From Pseudomonadota bacterium (GTDB taxonomy: Bacteria > Pseudomonadota > Alphaproteobacteria > Elsterales > Elsteraceae), in contig JACQAI010000393.1 of the NCBI GenBank assembly GCA_016195115.1, forward strand, positions 1 to 18,568: a stretch of 18,568 nt of DNA, written 5' to 3'. Below are positions 8,007-16,082 of this stretch, piece by piece. The notes beneath the pieces are model-generated. The model was not told the DNA's origin. It worked only from the letters and a program-made list of their open reading frames with translations, and did not search any database. Made by a program: the position numbers and the translations under genes. The stretch's first letter is position 1. Every line of letters begins with the position of its first letter.

Positions 8007-9422
8007 ATGGCCCCGCCGCTCGATGACGCGCCGGTCGCGAGTTGGGTCCAGGTCCGCGAACCCGTGGTCCCGAAGGCGGTGCGCGGCCGCATCCGCACCG
8101 CCAAATGGGCCGTCATGGCGGTGTTGATGGCGATCTACTACGGCGCGCCGTGGCTGCGCTGGGATCGCGGCCCCTACGCGCCCGACCAGGCGATCCTGAT
8201 CGATCTGCCCGGAAGCAAGGCCTACTTCTTCCTGTTCGAAATCTGGCCGCAGGAAATCTACGTGCTGACCGGCGTGCTGATCATGATGGCGGTCGGCCTG
8301 TTCCTGATCACCGCGCTGCTCGGCCGGGCGTGGTGCGGCTGGGCGTGTCCGCAGACCGTATGGACCGATCTCTACATGCTGGTCGAGCGCCTGATCGAGG
8401 GCGACCGTACCCAGCGCTTGCGTCTGGCGCGCACGCCCTGGGGTCCGCGCAAGCTCGCGTTGCGCCTCGCCACGCACAGCGCCTGGATTGCCATCGCGGC
8501 GCTGACCGGCGGCGCCTGGGTGCTCTATTTCGCCGATGCCCCGACGGTGGTGCGCGAGGTCGTCACCCTCGAAGCGTCGAGCGGCGTGTGGGCGACCATC
8601 GGGCTGCTGACCGGCTCGACCTACCTGCTTGCCGGTTGGGCACGCGAGAACGTCTGCACCTTCATGTGTCCCTACGCGCGCTTCCAGGGCGCCATGATGG
8701 ACCGCGACTCGCTGGTCGTCAGCTATCGCCCGCAGCGCGGCGAGCCGCGCGGCAAGCACCGCAGCGGCGAGAGCTGGGACGGCCGCGGCCACTGCGTCGA
8801 CTGCCGGCAATGCGTCGAGGTCTGTCCAACCGGCGTCGACATCCGCGACGGTCTCCAATTCGGCTGCATCTCCTGCGGCCTGTGCATCGACGCCTGTCAC
8901 GGCATCATGAAACGGCTCGGTCTACCGACTGATCTGATCGGCTACGACACCGAGCGCAACCTGGCCGCGCCGGCCGGCACGCCGCCGCGGTGGCGCCTGC
9001 TGCGCCCGCGCACGGTCATCTACGCCGTGATGTACGCCGCGATTGGCCTTGGCGTGCTGGCCGTCATGCTCACCCGCAGCACGCTCGAGATGAGCGCGCT
9101 GCCGGATCGCAATCCGCTGTTCGTACGGCTTTCTGATGCGGCGATCCGCAACACCCTGACGCTCAAGATCCTCAACAAATCGAACTTGCCGCGTCAGGTG
9201 ACGATCGTGCTGGTCGGTTTGCCCGAGGCCCAGCTGTCCATGCTCGGCAGGGACGATACGACGGTCGCCCTGAAACCCGATGCCGTCGCCACCGTGCGCG
9301 CCTTCGTCACTCTGCCGGGGGCGGCCTGGCACGGCGCCGCCGGCTACCGGATCGAGGCGCTCGACCTCGCCGCCGGCACGCGCGCGCAGTCCCAGCTCGA
9401 GTTCGCGGGGCCGGCGCGATGA
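8007..9422 (+). CDS. ccoG: cbb3 oxidase assembly protein CcoG (FixG), polyferredoxin-like
   Basis: A 471-residue membrane iron-sulfur protein. CcoG is implicated in reducing copper for delivery to the cbb3 CuB site. About five membrane helices surround the motifs CGWACPQ (C110, C114) and CTFMCPY (C217, C221). Two four-cysteine clusters follow, C263/C266/C269/C273 and C287/C290/C293/C297. The C-terminal 120 residues form an Ig-like periplasmic domain. One small difference is that the residue after the last cluster cysteine is histidine (DACHGIM), where Asp or Asn is more usual. The ribosome site is weak. The stop overlaps the ccoH start (ATGA). The gene is full length and looks intact. Confidence 0.95.
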   Translation: MAPPLDDAPVASWVQVREPVVPKAVRGRIRTAKWAVMAVLMAIYYGAPWLRWDRGPYAPDQAILIDLPGSKAYFFLFEIWPQEIYVLTGVLIMMAVGLFLITALLGRAWCGWACPQTVWTDLYMLVERLIEGDRTQRLRLARTPWGPRKLALRLATHSAWIAIAALTGGAWVLYFADAPTVVREVVTLEASSGVWATIGLLTGSTYLLAGWARENVCTFMCPYARFQGAMMDRDSLVVSYRPQRGEPRGKHRSGESWDGRGHCVDCRQCVEVCPTGVDIRDGLQFGCISCGLCIDACHGIMKRLGLPTDLIGYDTERNLAAPAGTPPRWRLLRPRTVIYAVMYAAIGLGVLAVMLTRSTLEMSALPDRNPLFVRLSDAAIRNTLTLKILNKSNLPRQVTIVLVGLPEAQLSMLGRDDTTVALKPDAVATVRAFVTLPGAAWHGAAGYRIEALDLAAGTRAQSQLEFAGPAR

Positions 9423-9916
9423 CGGCACCCGCGAATGAGATGCATGAGGACCGCGGCCGCTGGATTCCGTTGCTCTTCATCGCCGGACTGGCGCTCCTGG
9501 TCGTGGTCCAGGCCGGCTTCGCTTGGCTGGCGATCCGCAGCGATCCGGGCGTGGCGACGCCGAACGCCTACGAGCGCGGGCTGGCGCACAACGCCGTGCT
9601 GCGCCAAGCCGCCGGCGAGGCCGCGCTCGGCTGGCGCATCGCGGTCGAGCCCCGCGCCGGCGTGGCCCGTCGCGGCACCCTCGTCGTCACCGCATCCGAC
9701 GCCCAGGCGCGGCCGCTCGACGGCTTGACGGTGACCGGCTTGGTGCAGCGACCGACGCGCGCCGGCCTCGACTTGCGCCTGGCGTTTCACTTCATCGGCG
9801 CCGGGCGCTACCAGGCCGACTATGAGCTACCCTTGGCCGGGCTATGGGCGCTCGACCTGCTGCTCGAGCGCGATGGCGTCCAGGTCCAGCACGCCGTCCG
9901 GTTCTCCGTGCCATGA
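9419..9916 (+). CDS. ccoH: cbb3 oxidase assembly protein CcoH (FixH)
   Basis: A 165-residue single-pass membrane protein with the helix at about 15-38 and a periplasmic domain of about 125 residues. FixH/CcoH is needed for stable cbb3 assembly and is thought to work with the CcoI copper ATPase. The family features are NAYERGLAHNAVLRQ (about 48-62) and a beta-rich tail ending near GLWALDLLL. Both ends are coupled: the ATG overlaps the ccoG stop and the TGA overlaps the ccoI ATG. Length is normal. Confidence 0.92.
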   Translation: MTAPANEMHEDRGRWIPLLFIAGLALLVVVQAGFAWLAIRSDPGVATPNAYERGLAHNAVLRQAAGEAALGWRIAVEPRAGVARRGTLVVTASDAQARPLDGLTVTGLVQRPTRAGLDLRLAFHFIGAGRYQADYELPLAGLWALDLLLERDGVQVQHAVRFSVP

Positions 9917-11826
9917 CCGCGCTCGCGCTCGACGACGCGCCGCGCGCCCCGATCGACCTCGGCGCCTACGTCGCGACCGATGCCGACGGCCGCAAACGGA
10001 TGGCGCTGCGGGTCGACGGCATCCACTGCGCCTGTTGCATCCAGCGCATCGAGGGCGCGTTGGCGGCCGAGCCCGACGTCGTCGAGGCGCGCGTCAACTT
10101 CACCACGCGTCGCTTGAGGCTTGTCTGGGAGGGCAAGGCGGAGCGCGCCGAGGCCCTGGTCGCCCGTCTCGGCGACCTCGGCTTCGGTGCGACGCCGTTC
10201 GACGCCGAGCGGCCCGAGACCGGCGGCATCGACGAGGATCGCCGCCTCCTGCGGGCGATCGCCGTCGCCGCGTTCGCCGCGGGCAACGTCATGCTGCTGT
10301 CGGTCGCGGTGTGGACGGGCCTGGCCGAGGATATGGGGACGGCGACCCGCGGCCTGTTGCTCTGGCTCTCGGCCCTGATCGCGCTGCCCGCGACCGCTTA
10401 TGCCGGCGCACCGTTCTTCGTGTCGGCCTGGGCGGCGGTGCGCCACCGGCGCGTCAACATGGATGTGCCGATCTCGGTCGGCGTGCTGCTGACCGCCGCC
10501 ATCAGCCTGTTCGAGACCGTCCGGGGCGGCGAGCTCGCCTATTTCGATGCCGCGGTCAGCCTGTTGTTCCTGCTGCTGGTCGGGCGCTATCTCGATCGGC
10601 GCGCGCGCGGCCGCGCGCGCTCGGCGGCGACGCATCTCGTGTCGCTCGCCGCCATGTCGGCGACCGTGCGGCACGCCGACGGCAGCGCCGCGGTGCTGCC
10701 GATCGGGCAGATCGCCGTCGGCGACCGACTGCTGGTCGCGCCGGGCGAGCGCCTGGCGGCCGATGGCACCGTCGAGGACGGCCGCTCGGATCTCGACATG
10801 AGCGCGTTGTCCGGCGAGAGCCTGCCGGCCGCGCCCGCTATGTCGTGATCGCCGATCGCGCCGCCCGGCTCTACGTGCCGATCGTCCACGGCCTGGCGCT
10901 GGCGACCTTCGCGGGCTGGTGGCTGGCCGACATCGCCTGGCAGACCGCGCTCTTGAACGCCGTCGCGGTCCTGATCGTGACCTGTCCGTGCGCCCTCGGC
11001 ATCGCGGTGCCGGCGGTCCAGGTGGTCGCCAGCGGTCGGCTGTTCCGCCGCGGCGTGCTGCTCAAGAGCGCGACCGCGCTCGAGCGTCTGGCCGAGGTCG
11101 ACTGCGTCGTGTTCGACAAGACCGGCACCTTGACCCGCGGCCAGCCGGCGTTGCTCGCCGATCCAACGCGCCTGGCCACGGCGCTGGCGCTCGCCGCCGG
11201 CAGAAACGCAGGTGAGCGGGCCGGCCGACGATACCGCGGCAGAGATCTGGCTGCGCGCGGATGGCGATGCGCCGGTGCACTTCTGCTTCCAGGACGAGAT
11301 GCGCCCGGATGCCCAGCGCGTCGTCGGCGAGCTCAAGCGCGCCGGCTATCGCGTCGTGCTGTTGTCCGGCGATCGCGAGCCGGTGGTGCGCGCGCTGGCG
11401 CGGCGGCTCAGCATCGAGGAATGGTCGGCGCGCTGTTTGCCGGCCGAGAAGCTCGTGGCGCTGTCGGAGCTCGCCCGCCAGGGCCGGCACGTCCTGATGG
11501 TCGGCGATGGCCTCAACGATGCGCCGGCGTTGGCCGGCGCGCATGCCTCGATGTCGCCCGGATCGGCGGTCGACGTCAGCCAAGCCGCCGCCGACGCCGT
11601 GTTCCAGGGCGACGGGCTGGCCCCCGTGCTCGAGACGCTGCGGCTGGCGCGCCGCGCCCAGCGCATGGTGCGGCAGAATTTCGCGCTCTCGGTGCTCTAC
11701 AACGCGCTCAGCGTGCCGCTCGCGATCGCCGGCGTGATGACGCCCCTCATGGCCGCGCTGGCGATGTCGGCGTCGTCGCTGACCGTGGTCGGCAACGCCC
11801 TACGACTGCAAGGCAAGACCCGATGA
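9913..11826 (+). pseudogene. ccoI: Copper-transporting P-type ATPase CcoI (FixI), broken by two internal deletions
   Basis: CcoI exports or delivers copper for cbb3 assembly. Three pieces are present. Piece 1, 9913 to about 10838 (frame 1), has the metal-binding CACC (C39-C42), the first membrane helices and the start of the actuator domain up to SGES (300-303). It then reaches a TGA at 10846-10848. Piece 2, about 10827-11205 (frame 3), runs from GRARYV through CPCALG (10983 on) to DKTGT (11115 on). Piece 3, about 11200-11826 (frame 1), starts near ADDTAAEIWLR and carries GDGLNDAP (11503 on). Compared with FixI/CcoI proteins, about 45 residues are missing after SGES and about 50-65 after the phosphorylation motif, including the HP region. 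Both gene ends keep their ATGA overlaps with ccoH and ccoS. As given, it cannot make a working ATPase. An assembly error is the alternative. Confidence 0.88.
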
Positions 11827-11996
11827 ACCAGATGCTCCTGCTGCTGCCGCTGGCGCTGGCGCTCGGCGTCATCGGTCTGCTGGCATTCTTCTGGGCGCTG
11901 CGCAGCGGCCAGTTCGATGATCTCGACGGCGATGCGATGCGCATCTTGACCGACGAAGAGCCCCGGGGCGAGCGCCGCCATCCACCGGATCGCTAG
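11823..11996 (+). CDS. ccoS: cbb3 oxidase maturation protein CcoS
   Basis: A 57-residue protein with one membrane helix at about 4-25, followed by the family signature AFFWALRSGQFDDLDG (about 21-36) and an acidic/basic tail. CcoS is required for insertion of redox cofactors into cbb3. Its ATG overlaps the ccoI stop, so its translation would normally be coupled to ccoI. With ccoI broken about 1 kb upstream, that coupling may be lost unless ribosomes re-enter piece 3. Its TAG stop lies in a CTAG shared with the ugpC stop on the other strand. Confidence 0.92.
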   Translation: MNQMLLLLPLALALGVIGLLAFFWALRSGQFDDLDGDAMRILTDEEPRGERRHPPDR

Positions 11997-12859
11997 AGCC
12001 GCTTGCCGGTGTCGGCGTCGAACAGATGGAGGCTGTCGGGGGTCGGCGCGAGCGGGATGACGTCGCCCGAGCGCGGGGCGCTGGTGCCGGGCAGGCGGGC
12101 GACCAGCAGCGCATTCGATGCCAGTTTGCCGTAGACCAGGGTATCGGCGCCCAGCGCCTCGACCAGGCTGACCTTGAGGGCGAGGTTGGCGTTGGCGGAC
12201 GGCGCCAGGTGCTCGGGCCGCACGCCGAGCGTGACCTTGCGCCCGGCGGCGTCCCGGCGCGGCGCGTTGCCGAGCGACAGGCGCTGGCCGCCGCCGTCGA
12301 GCTCGACCGCGTCGCCGGCGCCACTGACGCGGCCGGGCAAAAGGTTCATCGACGGGGAGCCGATGAAGCCGGCGACGTAGGTGGTCGCCGGCTTGGCGTA
12401 GAGCTCGAGCGGCGCGCCGATCTGCTCGGCATGGCCGGCGTTCATCACGATCAGACGGTCGGCCAAGGTCATGGCCTCGACCTGATCGTGGGTGACGTAG
12501 ATCGAGGTGACGCCCAATTGTTGTTGCAATGTCTTGATCTCGACGCGCATCTGCACGCGCAGCTTGGCGTCGAGGTTGGACAGCGGCTCATCGAGCAGGA
12601 GCAAGTCCGGCCGCACGGCGAGCGCGCGGGCCAGCGCGACGCGCTGCTGCTGGCCGCCGGAGAGCTGCCGCGGCAGGCGCTCGGCGTAGCCCTCCATGGT
12701 CTCGAGCCCGGCGACGGTGCGCAGCAGGGTCGACTTGCCGCAGCCCGATGGGCCGACGATGACGACGAACTCGCCATCGGTGATGTCGCACGAGATGCCG
12801 TGCAGCACGGCCAAGCCGCCGTAGTTCTTGCGCACGTCGCGCAGGCTGACCGTCGCCAT
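11993..12859 (-). CDS. ugpC: sn-glycerol-3-phosphate ABC transporter ATP-binding protein, internally deleted
   Basis: A 288-residue ATPase, against about 350-370 for UgpC/MalK-type proteins. Walker A GPSGCGKST (36-44), signature LSGGQQQR (66-73), Walker B LLLLDEP (86-92), D-loop SNLD and H-loop THDQ (123-126) are present, followed by the C-terminal regulatory beta domain. Between AGLETM and EGYAERLPRQ (residues about 50-57, bases about 12689-12697) roughly 70 residues are missing, including the Q-loop and most of the helical subdomain that contacts the membrane subunits. The frame is kept. Walker A lysine to signature is about 25 residues instead of about 90. The ATG at 12859 is chosen at MATVSLRDV. 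It is the last gene of the ugpBAEC operon. Without the Q-loop it is unlikely to couple ATP use to transport. Confidence 0.9.
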   Translation of the reverse strand: MATVSLRDVRKNYGGLAVLHGISCDITDGEFVVIVGPSGCGKSTLLRTVAGLETMEGYAERLPRQLSGGQQQRVALARALAVRPDLLLLDEPLSNLDAKLRVQMRVEIKTLQQQLGVTSIYVTHDQVEAMTLADRLIVMNAGHAEQIGAPLELYAKPATTYVAGFIGSPSMNLLPGRVSGAGDAVELDGGGQRLSLGNAPRRDAAGRKVTLGVRPEHLAPSANANLALKVSLVEALGADTLVYGKLASNALLVARLPGTSAPRSGDVIPLAPTPDSLHLFDADTGKRL

Positions 12860-12861
12860 CG

Positions 12862-13710
12862 CTACTTCTCCGAGTCCACGAGACCTTTGACGAACCAGCG
12901 CTGCATCAGCACCACGACCGCGACCGGCGGCAGCATCGCGAGCATCGTGGTCGCCATCACGGCGCCCCACTCGGTCCGCGCGTCGGCGCCGGCGATCATG
13001 CGCTTGATGCCGATGATCACGGTCTCCATCGAGCCCGAGGTCGTAACCAGCAGCGGCCACAGATATTGGTTCCAGCCGTAGATGAACAGGATCACGAACA
13101 GGGCCGCGATGTTGGTGGTCGACAGCGGGATCACCATGTCGCGCAGGAAGCGCAAGGGACCGGCGCCGTCGATCTTGGCCGCCTCGACGAGCTCGTCCGG
13201 GATGGTCATGAAGAACTGGCGGAACAAAAGCGTCGCCGTCGCCGAAGCGATCAGCGGCAGCGTGAGGCCGCCGAAGCTGTCGAGCATGCCGAGATCCGAC
13301 ACCACCTTGTAGGTCGGCAGAATCCGGACCTCGACCGGCAGCATCAAGGTGATGAAGATCATCCAGAAGAACACCAGGCGCAGCGGGAATCTGAAGAACA
13401 CCACCGCGTAGGCCGAGAGCAGCGAGATCACGATCTTGCCGACCGCGATCAGGAGCGCGACGACCAGGCTGTTGAACAGCATGCGGCCGACCGGTTGGCC
13501 GCTGGTCTTGGCGACCCCGACGTCGATCGCGACGCCGTAGTTGGCGATCAGCCGCTCGCCCGGCAGCAGCGAGACCTCGCCGTTGGCGATCGGCCGCGAG
13601 TCCTGGGTCGAGGCGACGAAGGTGTAGTAGACCGGGAACGCCACCACGATCACGCCGATGATCAGGAACAGGTGCGCGAGCAGGCGCGCGATCGGCCGGT
13701 TCTCGACCAT
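12862..13710 (-). CDS. ugpE: sn-glycerol-3-phosphate ABC transporter permease UgpE
   Basis: A 282-residue inner-membrane permease with six membrane helices. The EAA loop that docks on the ATPase is at about 171-196 (ELVEAAKIDGAG then IPLS). It pairs with UgpA to form the channel for glycerol-3-phosphate or its diesters. Length equals that of the E. coli protein and no residues appear missing. The ATG overlaps the ugpA stop by one base, and ugpC follows 2 bases after its stop. Assignment to Ugp rather than another sugar importer rests mostly on the clear UgpB upstream. Confidence 0.93.
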   Translation of the reverse strand: MVENRPIARLLAHLFLIIGVIVVAFPVYYTFVASTQDSRPIANGEVSLLPGERLIANYGVAIDVGVAKTSGQPVGRMLFNSLVVALLIAVGKIVISLLSAYAVVFFRFPLRLVFFWMIFITLMLPVEVRILPTYKVVSDLGMLDSFGGLTLPLIASATATLLFRQFFMTIPDELVEAAKIDGAGPLRFLRDMVIPLSTTNIAALFVILFIYGWNQYLWPLLVTTSGSMETVIIGIKRMIAGADARTEWGAVMATTMLAMLPPVAVVVLMQRWFVKGLVDSEK

Positions 13711-14591
13711 CAGTAGTGGACCTTCTTCTCGACGTAGCGGAACTGCACCACCGTCAGCCCGATCACGATCGCCATCAGGATTACGGACTGCGCTGCCGAG
13801 CCGCCGAGATCGAGCGCGATCATGCCGTCGTAGTAGACCTTGTAGACCAGGATCTCGGTCGCCTTGCCGGGGCCGCCGCCGGTTACGGCGTGGATCACGC
13901 CGAAGGTGTCGAAGAAGGCGTAGACGATGTTGACGACCAACAAGAAGAACGCGGTCGGCGACAGCAGCGGGAACACCACCGTCCAGAAGCGGTGACGTGG
14001 GCTGGCGCCGTCGATCGCCGCAGCCTCGATCAGCGATTTCGGGATCGACTGCAGCCCGGCCAGGAAGAAGATGAAGTTGTAGCTGATCTGCTTCCAGGCC
14101 GAGGCGAGGATCACGAGCAGCAGCGCCTGCGGCCCGTCGAGCAGATAGTTCCAGTCGACGCCGAGCGCGCGCAGCCCTTGGCCCAACAGCCCGATCGACG
14201 GGTGGAACATGAACAGCCAGAGCACGCCCGCCACCGCCGGGGCGACCGCGTAGGGCCAGATCAGCAAGGTGCGGTAGGTGTGGCTGCCGCGGATGACGTT
14301 GTTGGCCTGCACCGCGAGCAGCAACGCGATGCCGAGCGACAGCGCCGCCACCGACAGGCTGAACAGGGCGGTGACACCGAGCGAGTTCAGATAGAACTCG
14401 TCGCCGAGCACGGCCTCGAAGTTCTCGAACCACACGAAACGGCTCGACAGCCCGAACGGATCCTCGAGCAGCACCGACTGGTGGACCGCCTGAAAGGCCG
14501 GCCAGAAAAAGAACAGCACGGTGATCACGAGCTGCGGCGCGACCAACGCGTAGGGCAGCACCCGGTTGCCGAATATCGCGCGGCGTTCCAT
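13710..14591 (-). CDS. ugpA: sn-glycerol-3-phosphate ABC transporter permease UgpA
   Basis: A 293-residue permease with six membrane helices. The EAA loop is at about 184-209 (SLIEAAAIDGASP, then VVFPLL). The C-terminal segment near 233-250 (AVTGGGPGKATEIL) is typical of the MalF/UgpA family. Length is normal. No good ribosome site is visible before the ATG at 14591, and the gene lies behind a hairpin repeat 92 bases downstream of ugpB. Its expression is therefore probably lower than that of ugpB, as expected for a binding-protein transporter. Confidence 0.93.
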   Translation of the reverse strand: MERRAIFGNRVLPYALVAPQLVITVLFFFWPAFQAVHQSVLLEDPFGLSSRFVWFENFEAVLGDEFYLNSLGVTALFSLSVAALSLGIALLLAVQANNVIRGSHTYRTLLIWPYAVAPAVAGVLWLFMFHPSIGLLGQGLRALGVDWNYLLDGPQALLLVILASAWKQISYNFIFFLAGLQSIPKSLIEAAAIDGASPRHRFWTVVFPLLSPTAFFLLVVNIVYAFFDTFGVIHAVTGGGPGKATEILVYKVYYDGMIALDLGGSAAQSVILMAIVIGLTVVQFRYVEKKVHY

Positions 14592-14631
14592 TCAGGCCAC
14601 AATTGTCATAGCTGTCCGCCCCCTCACCCTT

Positions 14632-14656
14632 CCCTCTCCCCCGATGGGGGAGAGGG
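14632..14656. repeat. Hairpin repeat in the ugpB-ugpA gap (REP-like intergenic palindrome)
   Basis: A perfect 11-base inverted repeat, CCCTCTCCCCC (14632-14642) and GGGGGAGAGGG (14646-14656), with a GAT loop. A CCCCTCACCCTT arm precedes it. Together these resemble the dispersed CTCACCC...CTCTCCCC intergenic palindromes found in many high-GC proteobacteria. It lies in the 92-base gap between ugpB and ugpA. In RNA of the ugp operon it forms a very stable stem. There is no U-run on that strand after the stem, so it is not a classic terminator. A likely role, by analogy with malE-malF, is stabilising ugpB mRNA or lowering expression of the downstream genes. Confidence 0.8.
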
Positions 14657-14683
14657 TTTGATGCGGGAGAGCGGTGGCGGCCG

Positions 14684-16024
14684 TTACGACGACGACTTCT
14701 GGAACTGGCGCAGGATCGCGTTGCCGCGCGTCACCGCCTTGTCGAGCGCCTCCTTGGCGCTCTGCTTGCCGGCGAGCGCGTTCTCGATCTCCTCGGCGAA
14801 CACGTCGCGCAGCTGCACCATGTTGCCGAAGCGCAGGCCCATCGAGTTCTCGGTCGGCGCCTTGTTCTGCAGCTCGAGGATCGGCGTCTCGCGGCCCGGG
14901 TTCTTCTCATAGAAGCCGCTGTCCTTGGTCGCCTTGTAGGCCGCCACGGTGATCGGCAGGTAGCCCGTGACCGTATGCGTGTCGACCTGCACGTCGGTGC
15001 GCGAGAGGTAGCTGAAGAACTTGGCGACGCCCTTGTACTCCTCGGGCTTCTTGCCGCCCATCACCCACAGGCTGGCGCCGCCGATGATCGAGTTCTGCGG
15101 CGCGCCGGCGGCGTCCGGATAGTACGGCAGCATGGTGACGCCGAACGCGAACTTGGAATTGGCGATCGCCTCGCCGAGGAAGCCCGACGAGGTCTGGATC
15201 ATCGCGCACTCGCCGTTGGGGAACTTGCCCTCGGGCTGACGCTCGCGGCCGCCGTACTCGAACACGCGGTCCTTCTGGGCGTCGATCAGCGCCTGGAGGT
15301 GCTTGATCTGCAACGGCCCGTTGAACTTGAGCTCGGTGTCGGCGCCGCCGAGGCCGTTCGACTTGGTGCCGATCGCCACGTTGTGCCAGGCGCTGAACTG
15401 CTCGATCTGGGTCCACGACATCCAGCCGACCGTGAAGCCGCACGGCGCGGCGTTGGCGGCGCGGATCTTCTTGGCGGCGTCGAAGAACTCGGGCCAGGTC
15501 TTGGGCGGCTTGTCGGGATCGAGGCCGGCCTTCTTGAAGGCGTCCTTGTTGTAGTACATCACCGAGGTCGAGCTGTTGAACGGCATCGACAGCATCTTGC
15601 CGTCGGCCGTGCTGTAGTAGCCGGTGATCGCCGGCAGATAGGCCTTGGAATCGAACGGCTCGCCGGCGTCGGCCATCAGCTGATAGACCGGCTTGATTGC
15701 GCCCTTGGCGCCCATCATGGTCGCGGTGCCGACCTCGAACACCTGCGCGATGTGCGGTGCGTTGCCGGAACGGAACGCCGCGATCGTCGCGGTCAAGGTT
15801 TCAGTGTAGCTGCCCTTGAAGCTGGTAACGACCTTGTAGTCGGACTGCGTGGCGTTGAAGCCGTCGGCGATCTTGTTGACGCGATCGCCGTTGGCGCCGG
15901 TCATGGCATGCCACCACTGCAGCTCGATCGCCGGCTTCGACGTCTGCGCCTGACCGAGCGAACCCGCCGCGACGCTCGCCAGCACCGTCGTGGTCAGAAA
16001 AATCGTGAGCGTGCGCATGCGCAT
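14684..16024 (-). CDS. ugpB: sn-glycerol-3-phosphate ABC transporter periplasmic binding protein
   Basis: A 446-residue periplasmic solute-binding protein with an N-terminal signal peptide (about 1-26, cleavage near GQA-QTS). It closely follows E. coli UgpB across its length: ELQWWHAMTG near 34-43, a GNAPHIAQVFEVGTATMM block, YYSTADGKMLSMPFNSSTSV, NKDAFKKAGLDPDKPPKTWPE, IIGGASLWVMGGKKPEEYKG, then TGYLPIT and YEKNPGRETP. It captures glycerol-3-phosphate or glycerophosphodiesters and delivers them to UgpAE. A GGGGAGAG ribosome site lies about 8 bases before the ATG at 16024. It is the first gene of the operon; the promoter must lie in 16025-16182. Confidence 0.96.
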   Translation of the reverse strand: MRMRTLTIFLTTTVLASVAAGSLGQAQTSKPAIELQWWHAMTGANGDRVNKIADGFNATQSDYKVVTSFKGSYTETLTATIAAFRSGNAPHIAQVFEVGTATMMGAKGAIKPVYQLMADAGEPFDSKAYLPAITGYYSTADGKMLSMPFNSSTSVMYYNKDAFKKAGLDPDKPPKTWPEFFDAAKKIRAANAAPCGFTVGWMSWTQIEQFSAWHNVAIGTKSNGLGGADTELKFNGPLQIKHLQALIDAQKDRVFEYGGRERQPEGKFPNGECAMIQTSSGFLGEAIANSKFAFGVTMLPYYPDAAGAPQNSIIGGASLWVMGGKKPEEYKGVAKFFSYLSRTDVQVDTHTVTGYLPITVAAYKATKDSGFYEKNPGRETPILELQNKAPTENSMGLRFGNMVQLRDVFAEEIENALAGKQSAKEALDKAVTRGNAILRQFQKSSS

Positions 16025-16082
16025 GGTCTAGCTCTCCCCGTTGTTATCGCGCCCAACCGAGCCTCGGTCGTAGCGCCATTCT

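Noticed and set aside
10820..11215. Programmed frameshifting as an explanation for the split ccoI
   Set aside because: No slippery heptamer is visible at either joint, and conserved residues are actually absent, which frameshifting cannot explain.
9822..11996. A continuous 724-residue frame on the + strand covering all of ccoI and ccoS
   Set aside because: Only the stretch about 10827-11205 in this frame matches CcoI. Before and after it the frame is Arg-rich shadow sequence, so this is not a single protein.
14601..14620. TTGTCATAGCTGTCC on the + strand as a Pho box
   Set aside because: The spacing between half-sites is two bases rather than four, and it faces away from the ugp genes, with no gene downstream on that strand.
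13716..14912. Long + strand open frames opposite ugpA/ugpB, also 12026-13081 and 14975-16084
   Set aside because: Arg/Asp/Glu/Gln/His-rich shadows of the ugp genes with no recognisable domain and no ribosome site.
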